Source: Butyrivibrio sp.
Lineage (GTDB): Bacteria; Bacillota_A; Clostridia; Lachnospirales; Lachnospiraceae
Reading direction: 5' to 3'
NCBI GenBank assembly: GCA_024690635.1
Contig: JAILOW010000011.1
Span: 1 to 12,245, forward strand
DNA: 12,245 nucleotides
The notes under the pieces are model-generated. The model made no database searches and had not been told where the DNA came from. It saw nothing but the letters and a program-made list of their open reading frames with translations. Shown here piece after piece: positions 1-6,692 of the stretch. Position numbers and translations under genes: made by a program. Position 1 is the first letter of the stretch. The number at the start of each line of letters is the position of its first letter.

Positions 1-102
1 TATATAAGAAATCTGATCCAGCATGACATGGATATAAACATGGACATTTATGAGGCGCACAAGGCCTTGGAAGAGAAGCTTAAGGGTAGAACAGGTAATT
101 GA
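1..102 (+). CDS. C-terminal end of an unrecognised protein (5' truncated by window edge)
   Basis: Frame 1 is open from the first base to a TGA at 100-102, giving 33 residues. The tail is hydrophilic and probably helical (…IYEAHKALEEKLKGRTGN). It is followed at once by a terminator hairpin, as expected for the 3' end of a transcription unit. I do not recognise the family, and 33 residues are too few to assign a function. That it is a real gene end rests on the open frame, the amphipathic composition and the terminator 30 bases downstream. The start and most of the gene lie outside the window. Confidence 0.5.
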   Translation, partial: YIRNLIQHDMDINMDIYEAHKALEEKLKGRTGN

Positions 103-131
103 TCGGTTTTTATTGATAATTTAAAGGCACA

Positions 132-166
132 AAAAAACCCGGATATGAAACATATCCGGGTTTTTT
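132..166. terminator. Bidirectional intrinsic terminator between convergent genes
   Basis: A perfect inverted repeat has a 16-base left arm (132-147) and right arm (151-166) around the 3-base loop AAA. The stem core is CCCGGATATG/CATATCCGGG, flanked by an A-run on the left and a T-run on the right. It therefore ends in a U-tract whichever strand is transcribed. It lies between the + strand gene ending at 102 and the minus strand HU gene ending at 180, so it probably serves both. Confidence 0.9.
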
Positions 167-179
167 ATTATAAATTGAA

Positions 180-464
180 TTATTTCTTCTTTCCGTTAAC
201 AGCATCCTTAAGAGCCTTGCCGGGTTTGAACTTAGGAACTGTAGCTGCAGGAATCTTAATAGCAGCACCAGTCTGAGGATTCTTACCTGTTCTAGCTGCT
301 CTCTTAGCTGTCTCGAAAGTACCAAAGCCTACAAGCTGTACTTTGCCCTTTTTCTTGAGCTCCTTAGAAACAGCGTCTGTGAAAGCCTTAACAGCCTTCT
401 CAGAATCTTTCTTTGAAAGATTAGTAGCTTTTGCGATAGCATCAACAAGTTCTGTCTTATTCAT
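180..464 (-). CDS. hup: HU-family DNA-binding protein
   Basis: The 94-residue product matches bacterial HU, a small basic nucleoid protein that binds and bends DNA as a dimer in the cytoplasm. It begins MNKTELVDAIA, the usual HU N-terminal helix. It carries the family signature GFGTFE (residues 46-51) leading into the DNA-binding arm, RAARTGKNPQTG. Pro63 in the arm is the residue that intercalates between base pairs in HU/IHF proteins. The C-terminus is lysine-rich. Length is normal for the family (about 90). The start is supported by GGGAGGT 6 bases upstream on the minus strand. The gene has its own promoter (507-535) and terminator (132-166), so it is monocistronic. HU and IHF cannot be separated with certainty, but a lone gene in a Firmicute fits HU. 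Confidence 0.96.
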   Translation of the reverse strand: MNKTELVDAIAKATNLSKKDSEKAVKAFTDAVSKELKKKGKVQLVGFGTFETAKRAARTGKNPQTGAAIKIPAATVPKFKPGKALKDAVNGKKK

Positions 465-506
465 TATAATACCTCCCTCAAATTGAGTTTTTAACTACTA
501 ATCAAG

Positions 507-535
507 ATTCTACACCTTATTTAAGCCATTCACAA
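507..535 (-). promoter_or_regulatory. Sigma-A promoter for the HU gene
   Basis: On the minus strand, a -35 TTGTGA (530-535) and a -10 TAGAAT (507-512) are separated by 17 bases. Transcription would start near 500, giving a leader of about 36 nt that includes the GGGAGGT ribosome binding site. Confidence 0.65.
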
Positions 536-558
536 GGGATTTCAATCGAAAAAATGCC

Positions 559-601
559 AAAAAACACTGCGGTTTTTAGTGCATAATTCTGAAAAACCGC
601 A
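559..601 (-). terminator. Intrinsic terminator of the minus strand MATE gene
   Basis: On the minus strand, the arms TGCGGTTTTT (592-601) and AAAAACCGCA (568-577) enclose a 14-base loop. A T-rich tail follows (559-564 read as TTTTTT). It lies 36 bases past the MATE stop codon and before the HU promoter, so it would insulate HU from MATE transcription. The stem is A/T-rich with a G/C base, so it is weaker than the 132-166 hairpin. Confidence 0.65.
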
Positions 602-636
602 CTACTATTGACATAATTAAGTATGCGTGGATGAGA

Positions 637-1986
637 TTACAGTGTTTTCACAGTTGTTCTGTATAACTTGGCAAAATAGTAAGATGATAACGCAAGGGAC
701 GCTATCTCTGCAATGGGAAAGGCCCACCATACAAGGTTGATCTGACCAAGTTTTGACAAAAGCCATGCAGCAGGAATGAGAACAACAAGCTGTCTTCCAA
801 CAGAGACGATAAGTGAGTATATGCTCTTTGAAAATGCCTGGAATATAGAGCCCATGGCAATACAAACTCCTGCAACAGGGAATGAAAGGCATATGGTTCT
901 AAGTGCCGGGATTCCGATGGCAACCATATCTTCAGAAGCGTTAAACATGTTTAGTAAAACGGAAGGGATAGCTAAAAATACGATCACTCCCGTGATCATG
1001 ATTAAAACTGCAAGTATGAGAGAGAAGCGGAGAGCTTCTTCAATGCGCGTTTTTCTTTTTGCGCCGTAATTATAGGCAAGAACGGGAATAAGTCCGTTAT
1101 TAAGGCCGAATACCGGCATAAAGAAGAAACTTTGAAGCTTGAAATATACTCCGAATACCGCAGTGGCTGTTGATGAAAAAGTACCAAGGATCAGGTTCAT
1201 CATATAAGTCATGATTGAGCCTATTGACATCATAAATATAGAGGGGACACCAACATAATAGATCTGCCTGATAGTATCTTTATCAAGAGAGATGACCCTT
1301 TTGAAGGAATAAGTAATTTCTTTATTGTATTTAAGATTACAAAACAATCCTATGATAGATCCGACAATCTGTCCGAATATCGTGGCATAAGCAGCACCGG
1401 CTACGCCAAGCTCAGGAAAAGGTCCAAGGCCGAATATCAGGATCGGGTCGAAAATAATATTTAAAACAGCACCGGTGGTCTGTGAAATCATGCTGTAGAT
1501 GGTTTTTCCGGTGGATTGAAGAAGACGTTCAAGAGTTACCTGGAAGAATAGACCAAAAGAGCACAGGCAAATAATAGTCAGATAAGTAACGCCATGATTA
1601 TATATTTCTTCGTTTGATGTCTGAGTTGCAATAAATCTTTTTACGACAAGTATTCCTATAAAGAAGAAAATCACATAATTGATAAAAGCAAGGAATAGAC
1701 CGTTATTGGCGGCGCTATCAGATTTGTGAAAGTTCTTTTCGCCAAGAGAGCGTGACAGAAGTGCGTTGATACCCACACCGGTACCGGAAACCAGGGCAAT
1801 CATAAGATTCTGCATTGGGAATGCGAGAGTAACCGCTGTTAATGCTTCTTCGCTGATCTGTGAGACAAAAATACTGTCAACCACATTATAAAGAGCCTGC
1901 ACAAGCATTGAGATCATCATTGGCAGAGACATTGATATAATAAGTTGTTTTACGGGCATGACGCCCATCTTGTTTTCTTTTTCCAT
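637..1986 (-). CDS. MATE-family efflux transporter
   Basis: The 449-residue, strongly hydrophobic protein has about 12 predicted membrane segments, the expected size for MATE exporters. These use a Na+ or H+ gradient to expel cationic drugs or metabolites across the cytoplasmic membrane. The N-terminal helix reads SLPMMISMLVQALYNVVDSIFV (residues 20-41), with the P…Q.LYN.VD..FV pattern typical of MATE TM1. It is followed by GTGVGINALLSRSLGE (68-83), the conserved segment after TM2. A second related half begins near residue 240 (YYVGVPSIFMMSIGS), matching the two-lobed fold. AGAGAGGT lies just upstream of the ATG. The next Met (residue 7) lacks a better site. The gene is monocistronic, with promoter 2020-2048 and terminator 559-601. 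The substrate cannot be read from sequence. Confidence 0.93.
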   Translation of the reverse strand: MEKENKMGVMPVKQLIISMSLPMMISMLVQALYNVVDSIFVSQISEEALTAVTLAFPMQNLMIALVSGTGVGINALLSRSLGEKNFHKSDSAANNGLFLAFINYVIFFFIGILVVKRFIATQTSNEEIYNHGVTYLTIICLCSFGLFFQVTLERLLQSTGKTIYSMISQTTGAVLNIIFDPILIFGLGPFPELGVAGAAYATIFGQIVGSIIGLFCNLKYNKEITYSFKRVISLDKDTIRQIYYVGVPSIFMMSIGSIMTYMMNLILGTFSSTATAVFGVYFKLQSFFFMPVFGLNNGLIPVLAYNYGAKRKTRIEEALRFSLILAVLIMITGVIVFLAIPSVLLNMFNASEDMVAIGIPALRTICLSFPVAGVCIAMGSIFQAFSKSIYSLIVSVGRQLVVLIPAAWLLSKLGQINLVWWAFPIAEIASLALSSYYFAKLYRTTVKTL

Positions 1987-2019
1987 ATTTACCTCTCTAA
2001 AAGTTCCACTAGGCTAGAA

Positions 2020-2048
2020 AGTATATCATGAAATCAATTATGAAACAA
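2020..2048 (-). promoter_or_regulatory. Sigma-A promoter for the MATE gene
   Basis: On the minus strand, -35 TTGTTT (2043-2048) and -10 TATACT (2020-2025) are separated by exactly 17 bases. The predicted start is near 2013, leaving a leader of about 27 nt with the AGAGGT ribosome binding site. No operator-like palindrome was seen beside it. Confidence 0.65.
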
Positions 2049-2178
2049 CGTGCAGTAGTAGAGCGGTTTCTCGGGAAAGTGATCCGAAAAAATGAAATGC
2101 AATTTCGAAAAAACAACAAAAGTAAAAAATAAAGTTTCAAATTTAATTAAAAAGGTTAAAAAATTTTATAAAAAACAC

Positions 2179-2205
2179 TTGCATACAATTATGATATGTG
2201 ATAAT
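2179..2205 (+). promoter_or_regulatory. Promoter for the structured RNA upstream of the response regulator
   Basis: TTGCAT (2179-2184) is followed after 15 bases by GATAAT (2200-2205), with TG one base before the hexamer (extended -10). An alternative -10, TAATTT (2202-2207), would give a 17-base spacer. Upstream DNA (about 2095-2178) is very A/T-rich with A-tracts, as in UP elements. Transcription would start near 2211, directly before the first hairpin. Confidence 0.6.
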
Positions 2206-2210
2206 TTATT

Positions 2211-2340
2211 GCGTGCACTCGTGTCTGAGTGCTTCCCACAAAACGCGGTCGTGCCGCAGTTTCTATAAAACTCGTAAGAGTTTCTCTAAAACATCGCATT
2301 TTAGTCTTTTGAGGAAGCAAAATGCGGTGTTTCTTTTTTT
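2211..2340 (+). ncRNA. Structured RNA of four hairpins ending in a terminator; small RNA or attenuating leader
   Basis: About 130 nt lie between a promoter and an intrinsic terminator, with no credible reading frame. Four separate hairpins follow in order. P1 is GCACTC/GAGTGC (2215-2220 with 2227-2232). P2 is GCGG/CCGC (2245-2248 with 2254-2257). P3 is AAACTC/GAGTTT (2268-2273 with 2278-2283), closed by a GTAA (GNRA-type) tetraloop. P4 is the 14-pair terminator. The linker after P1 is C-rich (TTCCCAC, 2233-2239). GGAAGC in the P4 loop (2313-2318) can pair with GCTTCC (2231-2236), which could give a pseudoknot or a switch. It does not match the layouts I know for 6S RNA, SRP RNA or common riboswitches. 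It ends 60 bases before the response regulator start, so it is either a free small RNA or a leader whose terminator controls read-through. Confidence 0.55.
2289..2340 (+). terminator. Intrinsic terminator ending the structured RNA
   Basis: A 14-pair stem is formed by AAACATCGCATTTT (2289-2302) and AAAATGCGGTGTTT (2319-2332), with one G-U pair. The loop is 16 bases (2303-2318). The tail C plus seven T (2333-2340) completes a strong Rho-independent terminator on the + strand. The loop contains GAGGAAGC, complementary to a segment near the RNA's 5' end. Confidence 0.85.
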
Positions 2341-2400
2341 AAAAAAATATACTATATTAAAAATGAAGCTTTATGCCGTGTTGAGATAAGGAGAAAAAAC

Positions 2401-2763
2401 ATGAAGAGAAAGGTACTTATAGCTGATGATACCGCCCTTATGAGAGAACTTATCCGTGGAGCGCTCCCGGTAGAAGAATACCAGATCGTTGGCGAAGCTA
2501 CATCCGGAGATAAGGCTGTTGAAATGTATAAGGAGCTGAAGCCTGATGTAATGCTTTTGGACATCAATATGCCCAAGATGAACGGTATTGATGCGCTGTC
2601 TGCAATAATTGATTATGATAAAGATGCAAAGATAATCATGTGTTCAGATCAGAAGTATGAGTCCATGATCGTTATGGCACTGAAAAAAGGAGCAAAGGAT
2701 TTTGTCGTAAAACCTTTTACTTCTTACGATGTTTTGCTTGCAGTTAAGAAGCTTTTTGAATAA
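2401..2763 (+). CDS. CheY-like single-domain response regulator
   Basis: The 120-residue protein is a bare receiver domain with no output domain, like CheY or Spo0F. It would take a phosphoryl group from a sensor kinase and signal by protein contact in the cytoplasm. Catalytic residues are present: acidic pair D9-D10, phospho-acceptor D54 (in LLDINMPKMNG), switch residue S82 (in IIMCSD) and K104-P105. The segment IIMCSDQKYESMIVMALKKGAKDFVVKPF closely resembles the corresponding part of Bacillus-type CheY. No kinase, CheA or chemoreceptor lies nearby, so a chemotaxis role is only inferred. AAGGAG lies 7 bases before the ATG. The gene follows a terminator-bearing RNA and has only a weak promoter candidate of its own (TTTCTT, 17 bases, TATATT at 2330-2358). 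Expression may need terminator read-through. Confidence 0.88.
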   Translation: MKRKVLIADDTALMRELIRGALPVEEYQIVGEATSGDKAVEMYKELKPDVMLLDINMPKMNGIDALSAIIDYDKDAKIIMCSDQKYESMIVMALKKGAKDFVVKPFTSYDVLLAVKKLFE

Positions 2764-2804
2764 TATTTGATATAAAGTATGAAAAAGTATGCGAGGGTTT
2801 AGGA

Positions 2805-3209
2805 ATGTTAGAACAGATATCTATTTATGCAGAAAATAAGAAAGGCTGTTTTCAGGGGATCACAGGTCTTTTGGGAGAAAACGGCATCAACATTTGGGGA
2901 TCTGTAACCAATGATTCCGCTGAGTATGGAATCATCAGAATGGTTGTTTCCGATCCGGAAAAGTGCAAGCAGATTCTTACCGACGCAGGATTTTTATGTA
3001 AGACACAGCCGGTTCTTGGAGTTGAGTGTCCGGATGAAGTCGGAGCGTTGGACAAAATCCTTAAGACCCTTTATTCCAGCAATATCAATGTAAATTATAT
3101 ATATCTGTCCTTCAACAGAGAATCAGGTCTTCCCATCATGATCATGCACACCGATGAAGTGCGTCAGGTGGAGAACATTCTGGTTAATAAAGGCTATAAC
3201 TGTATTTGA
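2805..3209 (+). CDS. Tandem ACT-domain protein
   Basis: The 134-residue protein consists of two ACT domains, small beta-alpha-beta modules that usually bind amino acids. The first is about residues 1-65 (ISIYAENKKGCFQGITGLLGENGINI). The second is about 68-134 (LGVECPDEVGALDKILKTLYSSNINV). Each shows the ACT pattern: a strand, a G/D-x-x-G turn opening a helix, then 'N-I-N'. No catalytic domain is attached, so it is probably a ligand sensor or regulatory subunit. Similar stand-alone tandem ACT proteins in Firmicutes are often near phenylacetate-CoA ligase genes (family knowledge); none is visible here. It begins 41 bases after the response regulator with GAGGG 7 bases before the ATG and no terminator between, so the two are probably cotranscribed. 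The ligand is unknown. Confidence 0.8.
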   Translation: MLEQISIYAENKKGCFQGITGLLGENGINIWGSVTNDSAEYGIIRMVVSDPEKCKQILTDAGFLCKTQPVLGVECPDEVGALDKILKTLYSSNINVNYIYLSFNRESGLPIMIMHTDEVRQVENILVNKGYNCI

Positions 3210-3214
3210 TAGAA

Positions 3215-3272
3215 ATCCGCAGTATCATGTGAGGTCTTGAAAAAATTCTTGACGAGGCAGAATGCTGCGGAT
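3215..3272 (+). repeat. 8-bp inverted repeat spanning the GH31 promoter
   Basis: ATCCGCAG (3215-3222) and its exact reverse complement CTGCGGAT (3265-3272) are 42 bases apart. The left copy lies just after the ACT gene. The right copy fills the end of the promoter spacer and touches the first base of the -10 box. It could be a two-site regulator element (looping), a weak hairpin in transcripts coming from the ACT gene, or chance. Confidence 0.35.
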
Positions 3273-3277
3273 ATAAT
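3249..3277 (+). promoter_or_regulatory. Near-consensus sigma-A promoter of the GH31 operon
   Basis: TTGACG (3249-3254) and a perfect TATAAT (3272-3277) are separated by 17 bases, the best-matching promoter in the window. Transcription should start near 3283-3285. The palindromic operator begins 3-5 bases later, so a bound repressor would block initiation or early elongation. Such a strong core promoter under an operator is the usual design for a repressor-controlled sugar operon. Confidence 0.85.
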
Positions 3278-3287
3278 TTTACAAAAC

Positions 3288-3305
3288 AGGTTAAGCGCTT
3301 AACCT
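3288..3305 (+). promoter_or_regulatory. LacI-family operator
   Basis: AGGTTAAGCGCTTAACCT is a perfect 18-bp palindrome whose centre is the C|G step at 3296/3297. LacI-family dimers characteristically bind even palindromes with a central CpG, which the hinge-helix leucine opens. TTAAGCGCTTAA-type cores are common for LacI regulators of sugar genes. It sits immediately after the transcription start. The likely binder is the LacI-family protein encoded at 5670-6677 in the same operon, implying autoregulation. No second copy was seen in the window. Confidence 0.85.
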
Positions 3306-5645
3306 ATGGTAAAAAGGCGTATGTACAAAACAATTCACTACTCGGGGGTATTAAACATGGTAGAAGGAAAGAATTACAGAATTACAGTTGTAACAAAGAG
3401 AATTATCAGACTTGAATACAGTGAGAAAGGCATTTTTACGGATGCACCTTCGGTTCTGGCGGTAAACAGAGATATTTCAGAACCGGATTACAAGGTTATA
3501 AAAGGCGATAACGGTATTGTGCTGGACACCGGAGAATTGGAGATCCATTACAATGAAAGGATGTTTTCAAGCGATGGTTTATGGATAGTCGTGCGCTCAA
3601 CCGGCTGCGAGTGGCACTATGGCGATAACGACGGAAATATGCTCGGAACAGGAAGGACTTTGGATTGTGCAGATGGCCCAATTCCTCTTGAACCGGGATT
3701 GTTTGGAAAAAAGGGCTATGCTGTATTGGATGATACCGGTAGCGCAGTACTGGTTAATGATGAGCTTGTGGCCAGAGAATCTGACGGGTTGGATATTTAT
3801 TTCTTTGGATTTGGGAAGGATTACAGAGGAGGTTTAAAAGAGTTCTTTGAGCTTTCCGGAAGAGTTCCCATGATTCCCAGGTACGTTCTTGGTAACTGGT
3901 GGAGTCGTTATCATAAATATTCGGAGGCAAGCTACAACGAGCTTCTCGACAGGATGGAGAATGAGAACATTCCTCTTTCCGTGGCAGTTATCGATATGGA
4001 CTGGCATGTTACGGACGTTCCTGCAAAATATGGTTCGGGGTGGACAGGATATACCTGGAATAAAGAGCTGTTTCCTGATTATAAAAGGTTTCTCAAGGGA
4101 CTTAAGAAAAGAGGCCTTGCATCTACGCTCAACCTGCACCCCGCAGACGGAATAAGGGCCTTCGAGGATCAATATGAACGTGTTGCCAAAAGACTTGGTC
4201 TGGATCCTTCCACTGAAGAGACCATTGATTTTGACATGTATGATGCCGGTTTCAGGGATGCATATTTTAAAGACATAATGGAACCCTTTGAGGATGACGG
4301 TGTGGATTTTTGGTGGATCGACTGGCAACAGGGAACAAAGTGCGGAAAAAGTGACATAGATCCGCTTCTTTTGCTGAACCATTACCATTATGTAATGTCA
4401 CAGAGAAACGGAAAGAGAGGCCTGATCTTTTCAAGGTATTCGGGAGCGGGAGCACACAGATATCCCGTCGGTTTTTCGGGAGATACTATCACAACCTGGA
4501 AGAGCCTTAGATATCAGCCATTCTTTACTTATAATGCCAGCAATATAGGCTATGGATGGTGGAGTCATGATATTGGCGGCCATATGATGGGTGACAAAAA
4601 CGAGGAAAGGCTTATAAGGTGGATACAGTTTGGCGTATTCTCGCCTATAATGAGGCTTCACAGCAGCAACAGCCCTTTCTTTAACAAGGAGCCGTGGAAT
4701 GTTTCGGAGCCCTATCGCAGCGTAATGGGCGAATTTATGAGATTAAGGCACAGGCTTGTTCCGTATCTTTATACCATGAATCATATGGCAAATAAGGAAG
4801 GAAGAATGCTTATTGAGCCCATGTATTACATGCTTCCTGAAGATGATGCGGCATATGAGGTATATACGCAGTATACTTTCGGCAGCGAGCTTATAGTGGG
4901 GGCTGTTTGTGAACCAGGTGATGAGATGCTCAGGATGGCCAAGGTGAACATGTTGATCCCCGATGGTCGATGGTATGATATTTTCACGGGAAAACGCTAT
5001 AATGGTCGAAACAGACTCAATCTTTACAGAAAACTTGACAGCATACCGGTTCTTTTAAAGGAGGGCGGCATTGTGCCCGAGAGTTTGGAGGATACCAAAA
5101 ACGGAACAGAAAATCCGGCAGCCATGAGGCTTCTTGTGGGATATGGAAAAGACGGAGCTTTTGAGATGTATGAGGATGATGGTATCAGTAAAGAGTGTGA
5201 GACAAACTGCGTTACCACCACTTACACTGTTGGTCATAAGGACAGTAAAAAAACAGTTGTTATTGAAATTGGCAAGGCGCAGGGCGCACTTTCGCTTATT
5301 CCGGAAAAAAGATCCTACGAGGTGGTCCTTTACGGAGTGACAGGTTGCAAGTCGGAATATGAGGTTGAGACTGACCCTGAAAACAAATTTGTAAAGGTGA
5401 TAATCCCGGAATTTTCCGTATCTGAAGGTAAAAAGATAGTTCTTTCAGAAGTAATTGAGGAAAAAACCGACAAAATCAGAGAAATTTTTGATATCATGGA
5501 AAATGCATGGTGTGAGACACTGGTCAAAGAAGCTGTTCTTCGCAAGGCGGAGGAATATAATGCAGGCGAGGGCTTCTATGAGTGGCTTGCACAGTCAGAT
5601 GTAGATACCAGGATAAAAGATGCATTAAAAGAAGTTGATGCCTGA
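3306..5645 (+). CDS. Glycoside hydrolase family 31 protein (alpha-glucosidase-like)
   Basis: The 779-residue protein has the GH31 layout: N-terminal beta-sandwich (about 1-180), (beta/alpha)8 barrel (about 190-510), C-terminal beta domains with YEDDG (622-626), and a helical tail (about 718-779). GH31 enzymes cleave alpha-glycosidic bonds with retention. Visible active-site elements are GNWWSRYHKYS (196-206), VIDMDWH (228-234), nucleophile D339 in FWWIDWQQG, R377, acid/base D393 in GFSGD, and HD at 421-422. There is no signal peptide, so it should act in the cytoplasm on imported sugar. The start is uncertain. ATG 3306 abuts the operator and has no ribosome binding site. ATG 3321 has AAAAAGG only 3 bases upstream. 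ATG 3357 has GGGGG at 8 bases but would drop residues (IHYSG) that look like part of the fold. It is the first gene of the operon; the substrate linkage is not readable. Confidence 0.92.
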   Translation: MVKRRMYKTIHYSGVLNMVEGKNYRITVVTKRIIRLEYSEKGIFTDAPSVLAVNRDISEPDYKVIKGDNGIVLDTGELEIHYNERMFSSDGLWIVVRSTGCEWHYGDNDGNMLGTGRTLDCADGPIPLEPGLFGKKGYAVLDDTGSAVLVNDELVARESDGLDIYFFGFGKDYRGGLKEFFELSGRVPMIPRYVLGNWWSRYHKYSEASYNELLDRMENENIPLSVAVIDMDWHVTDVPAKYGSGWTGYTWNKELFPDYKRFLKGLKKRGLASTLNLHPADGIRAFEDQYERVAKRLGLDPSTEETIDFDMYDAGFRDAYFKDIMEPFEDDGVDFWWIDWQQGTKCGKSDIDPLLLLNHYHYVMSQRNGKRGLIFSRYSGAGAHRYPVGFSGDTITTWKSLRYQPFFTYNASNIGYGWWSHDIGGHMMGDKNEERLIRWIQFGVFSPIMRLHSSNSPFFNKEPWNVSEPYRSVMGEFMRLRHRLVPYLYTMNHMANKEGRMLIEPMYYMLPEDDAAYEVYTQYTFGSELIVGAVCEPGDEMLRMAKVNMLIPDGRWYDIFTGKRYNGRNRLNLYRKLDSIPVLLKEGGIVPESLEDTKNGTENPAAMRLLVGYGKDGAFEMYEDDGISKECETNCVTTTYTVGHKDSKKTVVIEIGKAQGALSLIPEKRSYEVVLYGVTGCKSEYEVETDPENKFVKVIIPEFSVSEGKKIVLSEVIEEKTDKIREIFDIMENAWCETLVKEAVLRKAEEYNAGEGFYEWLAQSDVDTRIKDALKEVDA

Positions 5646-5669
5646 AAGGCTCTTTTTGACGGGGGAAGA

Positions 5670-6677
5670 ATGAATCTTAAGGATATCGCGGAGTTGGCCG
5701 GAGTCAGCACGGCAACTGTATCAAATGTGCTAAATGGCAATTACCGCAAGGTTTCCGATGAAACCAGGAAAAAGGTTGAAAAGATCGTAAGAGAAGAGGG
5801 TTATAAACCCAATGCCATGGCCAGGTCTCTTGCTAAAAATGTCAGCAGGATCATAGGTGTTGTAGTACCTTACGTCGGTGCGGAAGAGGATTTTAACGTT
5901 AATCCATACAATGCTCACATGATTGCTGCGCTTGAGCGACATATCAGAAGCAGGGACTATTATATCATGCTAAGAAGCGTCCCCAGAGGAAAGGATGTTA
6001 TCCCGCTTCTTGCCTCATGGAATGTGGACGGAGCCTTTTTTCTCGGGGTAATGGAGGAAGAAATCCCTCAGATACAGACCGCGCTCGATGCCCCGGTGGT
6101 CTTTATTGACAGTTATGCTTCCGAAGGCGGTTTTTCCAACGTTGGAATGGATGATTACCGTGGAGGATTTCTTTCTGCGGAGTATCTGCTTAAAAAAGGA
6201 CACAGATCAATTGCGTTGGTTACGCCCCAGTTTGGTGAACGCGGTGTTATGCTCAGCAGATATAACGGCTTTATTCGTGCTTTTGAGGAAAAAGGGATTC
6301 CTTTCTCGGATAAGGATATTTATATTACTGGTTCTTTATATGAAAGTGCAGTAAAAATCGGGCAGAGAATTGCTTCGGCAGGTAAAGAGTATACGGCGGT
6401 GGCCGCCATGTCTGACATAGTGGCGTTTGGAGTAATCGAGGGACTAAGACAGTGTGGGAAAAGAGTTCCTGAGGAGGTTTCTGTTATCGGATTTGATAAT
6501 CTTCCTGAGAGCAGGTACCTTACACCAAAGCTGACTACGATTGCTCAGGATTTTGATGAAAAGGCAAAGACCGCCGTGGATATGTTGTTTGAAAAACTGT
6601 CGGATGTCAGTGTGCAAAAGGATATTCATCTGCCGGTTAAGATAGTGGAAAGAGACTCTGTGATAGAGCTCAAATGA
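5670..6677 (+). CDS. LacI-family transcriptional repressor of the GH31 operon
   Basis: The 335-residue protein has the normal length and order for the family. The N-terminal helix-turn-helix is at residues 3-22 (LKDIAELAGVSTATVSNVLN). A hinge (about 46-56, KPNAMARSLAK) has Leu54 as the likely minor-groove wedge. A periplasmic-binding-protein-like effector domain starts at RIIGVVVP and contains SRYNGFIRAF and VIGFDNLPESRYLTPKLTT. Such dimers leave DNA, or bind it, on sugar binding. It starts 24 bases after the GH31 stop, with GGGGGA just before the ATG, and is followed 15 bases later by the DUF3737 gene. The only matching operator in the window is the 3288-3305 palindrome, so it very likely controls its own operon. 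The inducer is unknown. Confidence 0.95.
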   Translation: MNLKDIAELAGVSTATVSNVLNGNYRKVSDETRKKVEKIVREEGYKPNAMARSLAKNVSRIIGVVVPYVGAEEDFNVNPYNAHMIAALERHIRSRDYYIMLRSVPRGKDVIPLLASWNVDGAFFLGVMEEEIPQIQTALDAPVVFIDSYASEGGFSNVGMDDYRGGFLSAEYLLKKGHRSIALVTPQFGERGVMLSRYNGFIRAFEEKGIPFSDKDIYITGSLYESAVKIGQRIASAGKEYTAVAAMSDIVAFGVIEGLRQCGKRVPEEVSVIGFDNLPESRYLTPKLTTIAQDFDEKAKTAVDMLFEKLSDVSVQKDIHLPVKIVERDSVIELK

Positions 6678-6692
6678 TAGAAAGGAACTGCT

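Noticed and set aside
637..1986. Recent duplication linking the two MATE genes
   Set aside because: The TM1 and TM2 sequences differ widely (QALYNVVDSIFV versus QQLFNAADLAVV), so they are distinct subfamily members rather than recent copies.
2211..2340. The structured RNA as 6S RNA, SRP RNA or a c-di-GMP riboswitch
   Set aside because: It lacks the long rod with central bubble of 6S, the SRP tetraloop helix, and the conserved c-di-GMP aptamer motifs. The hairpins are short and independent.
3834..4388. 184-codon open frame on the minus strand inside the GH31 gene
   Set aside because: It is antisense to a clearly conserved catalytic domain, with no ribosome binding site or recognisable protein. 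It is a shadow of the GH31 frame.
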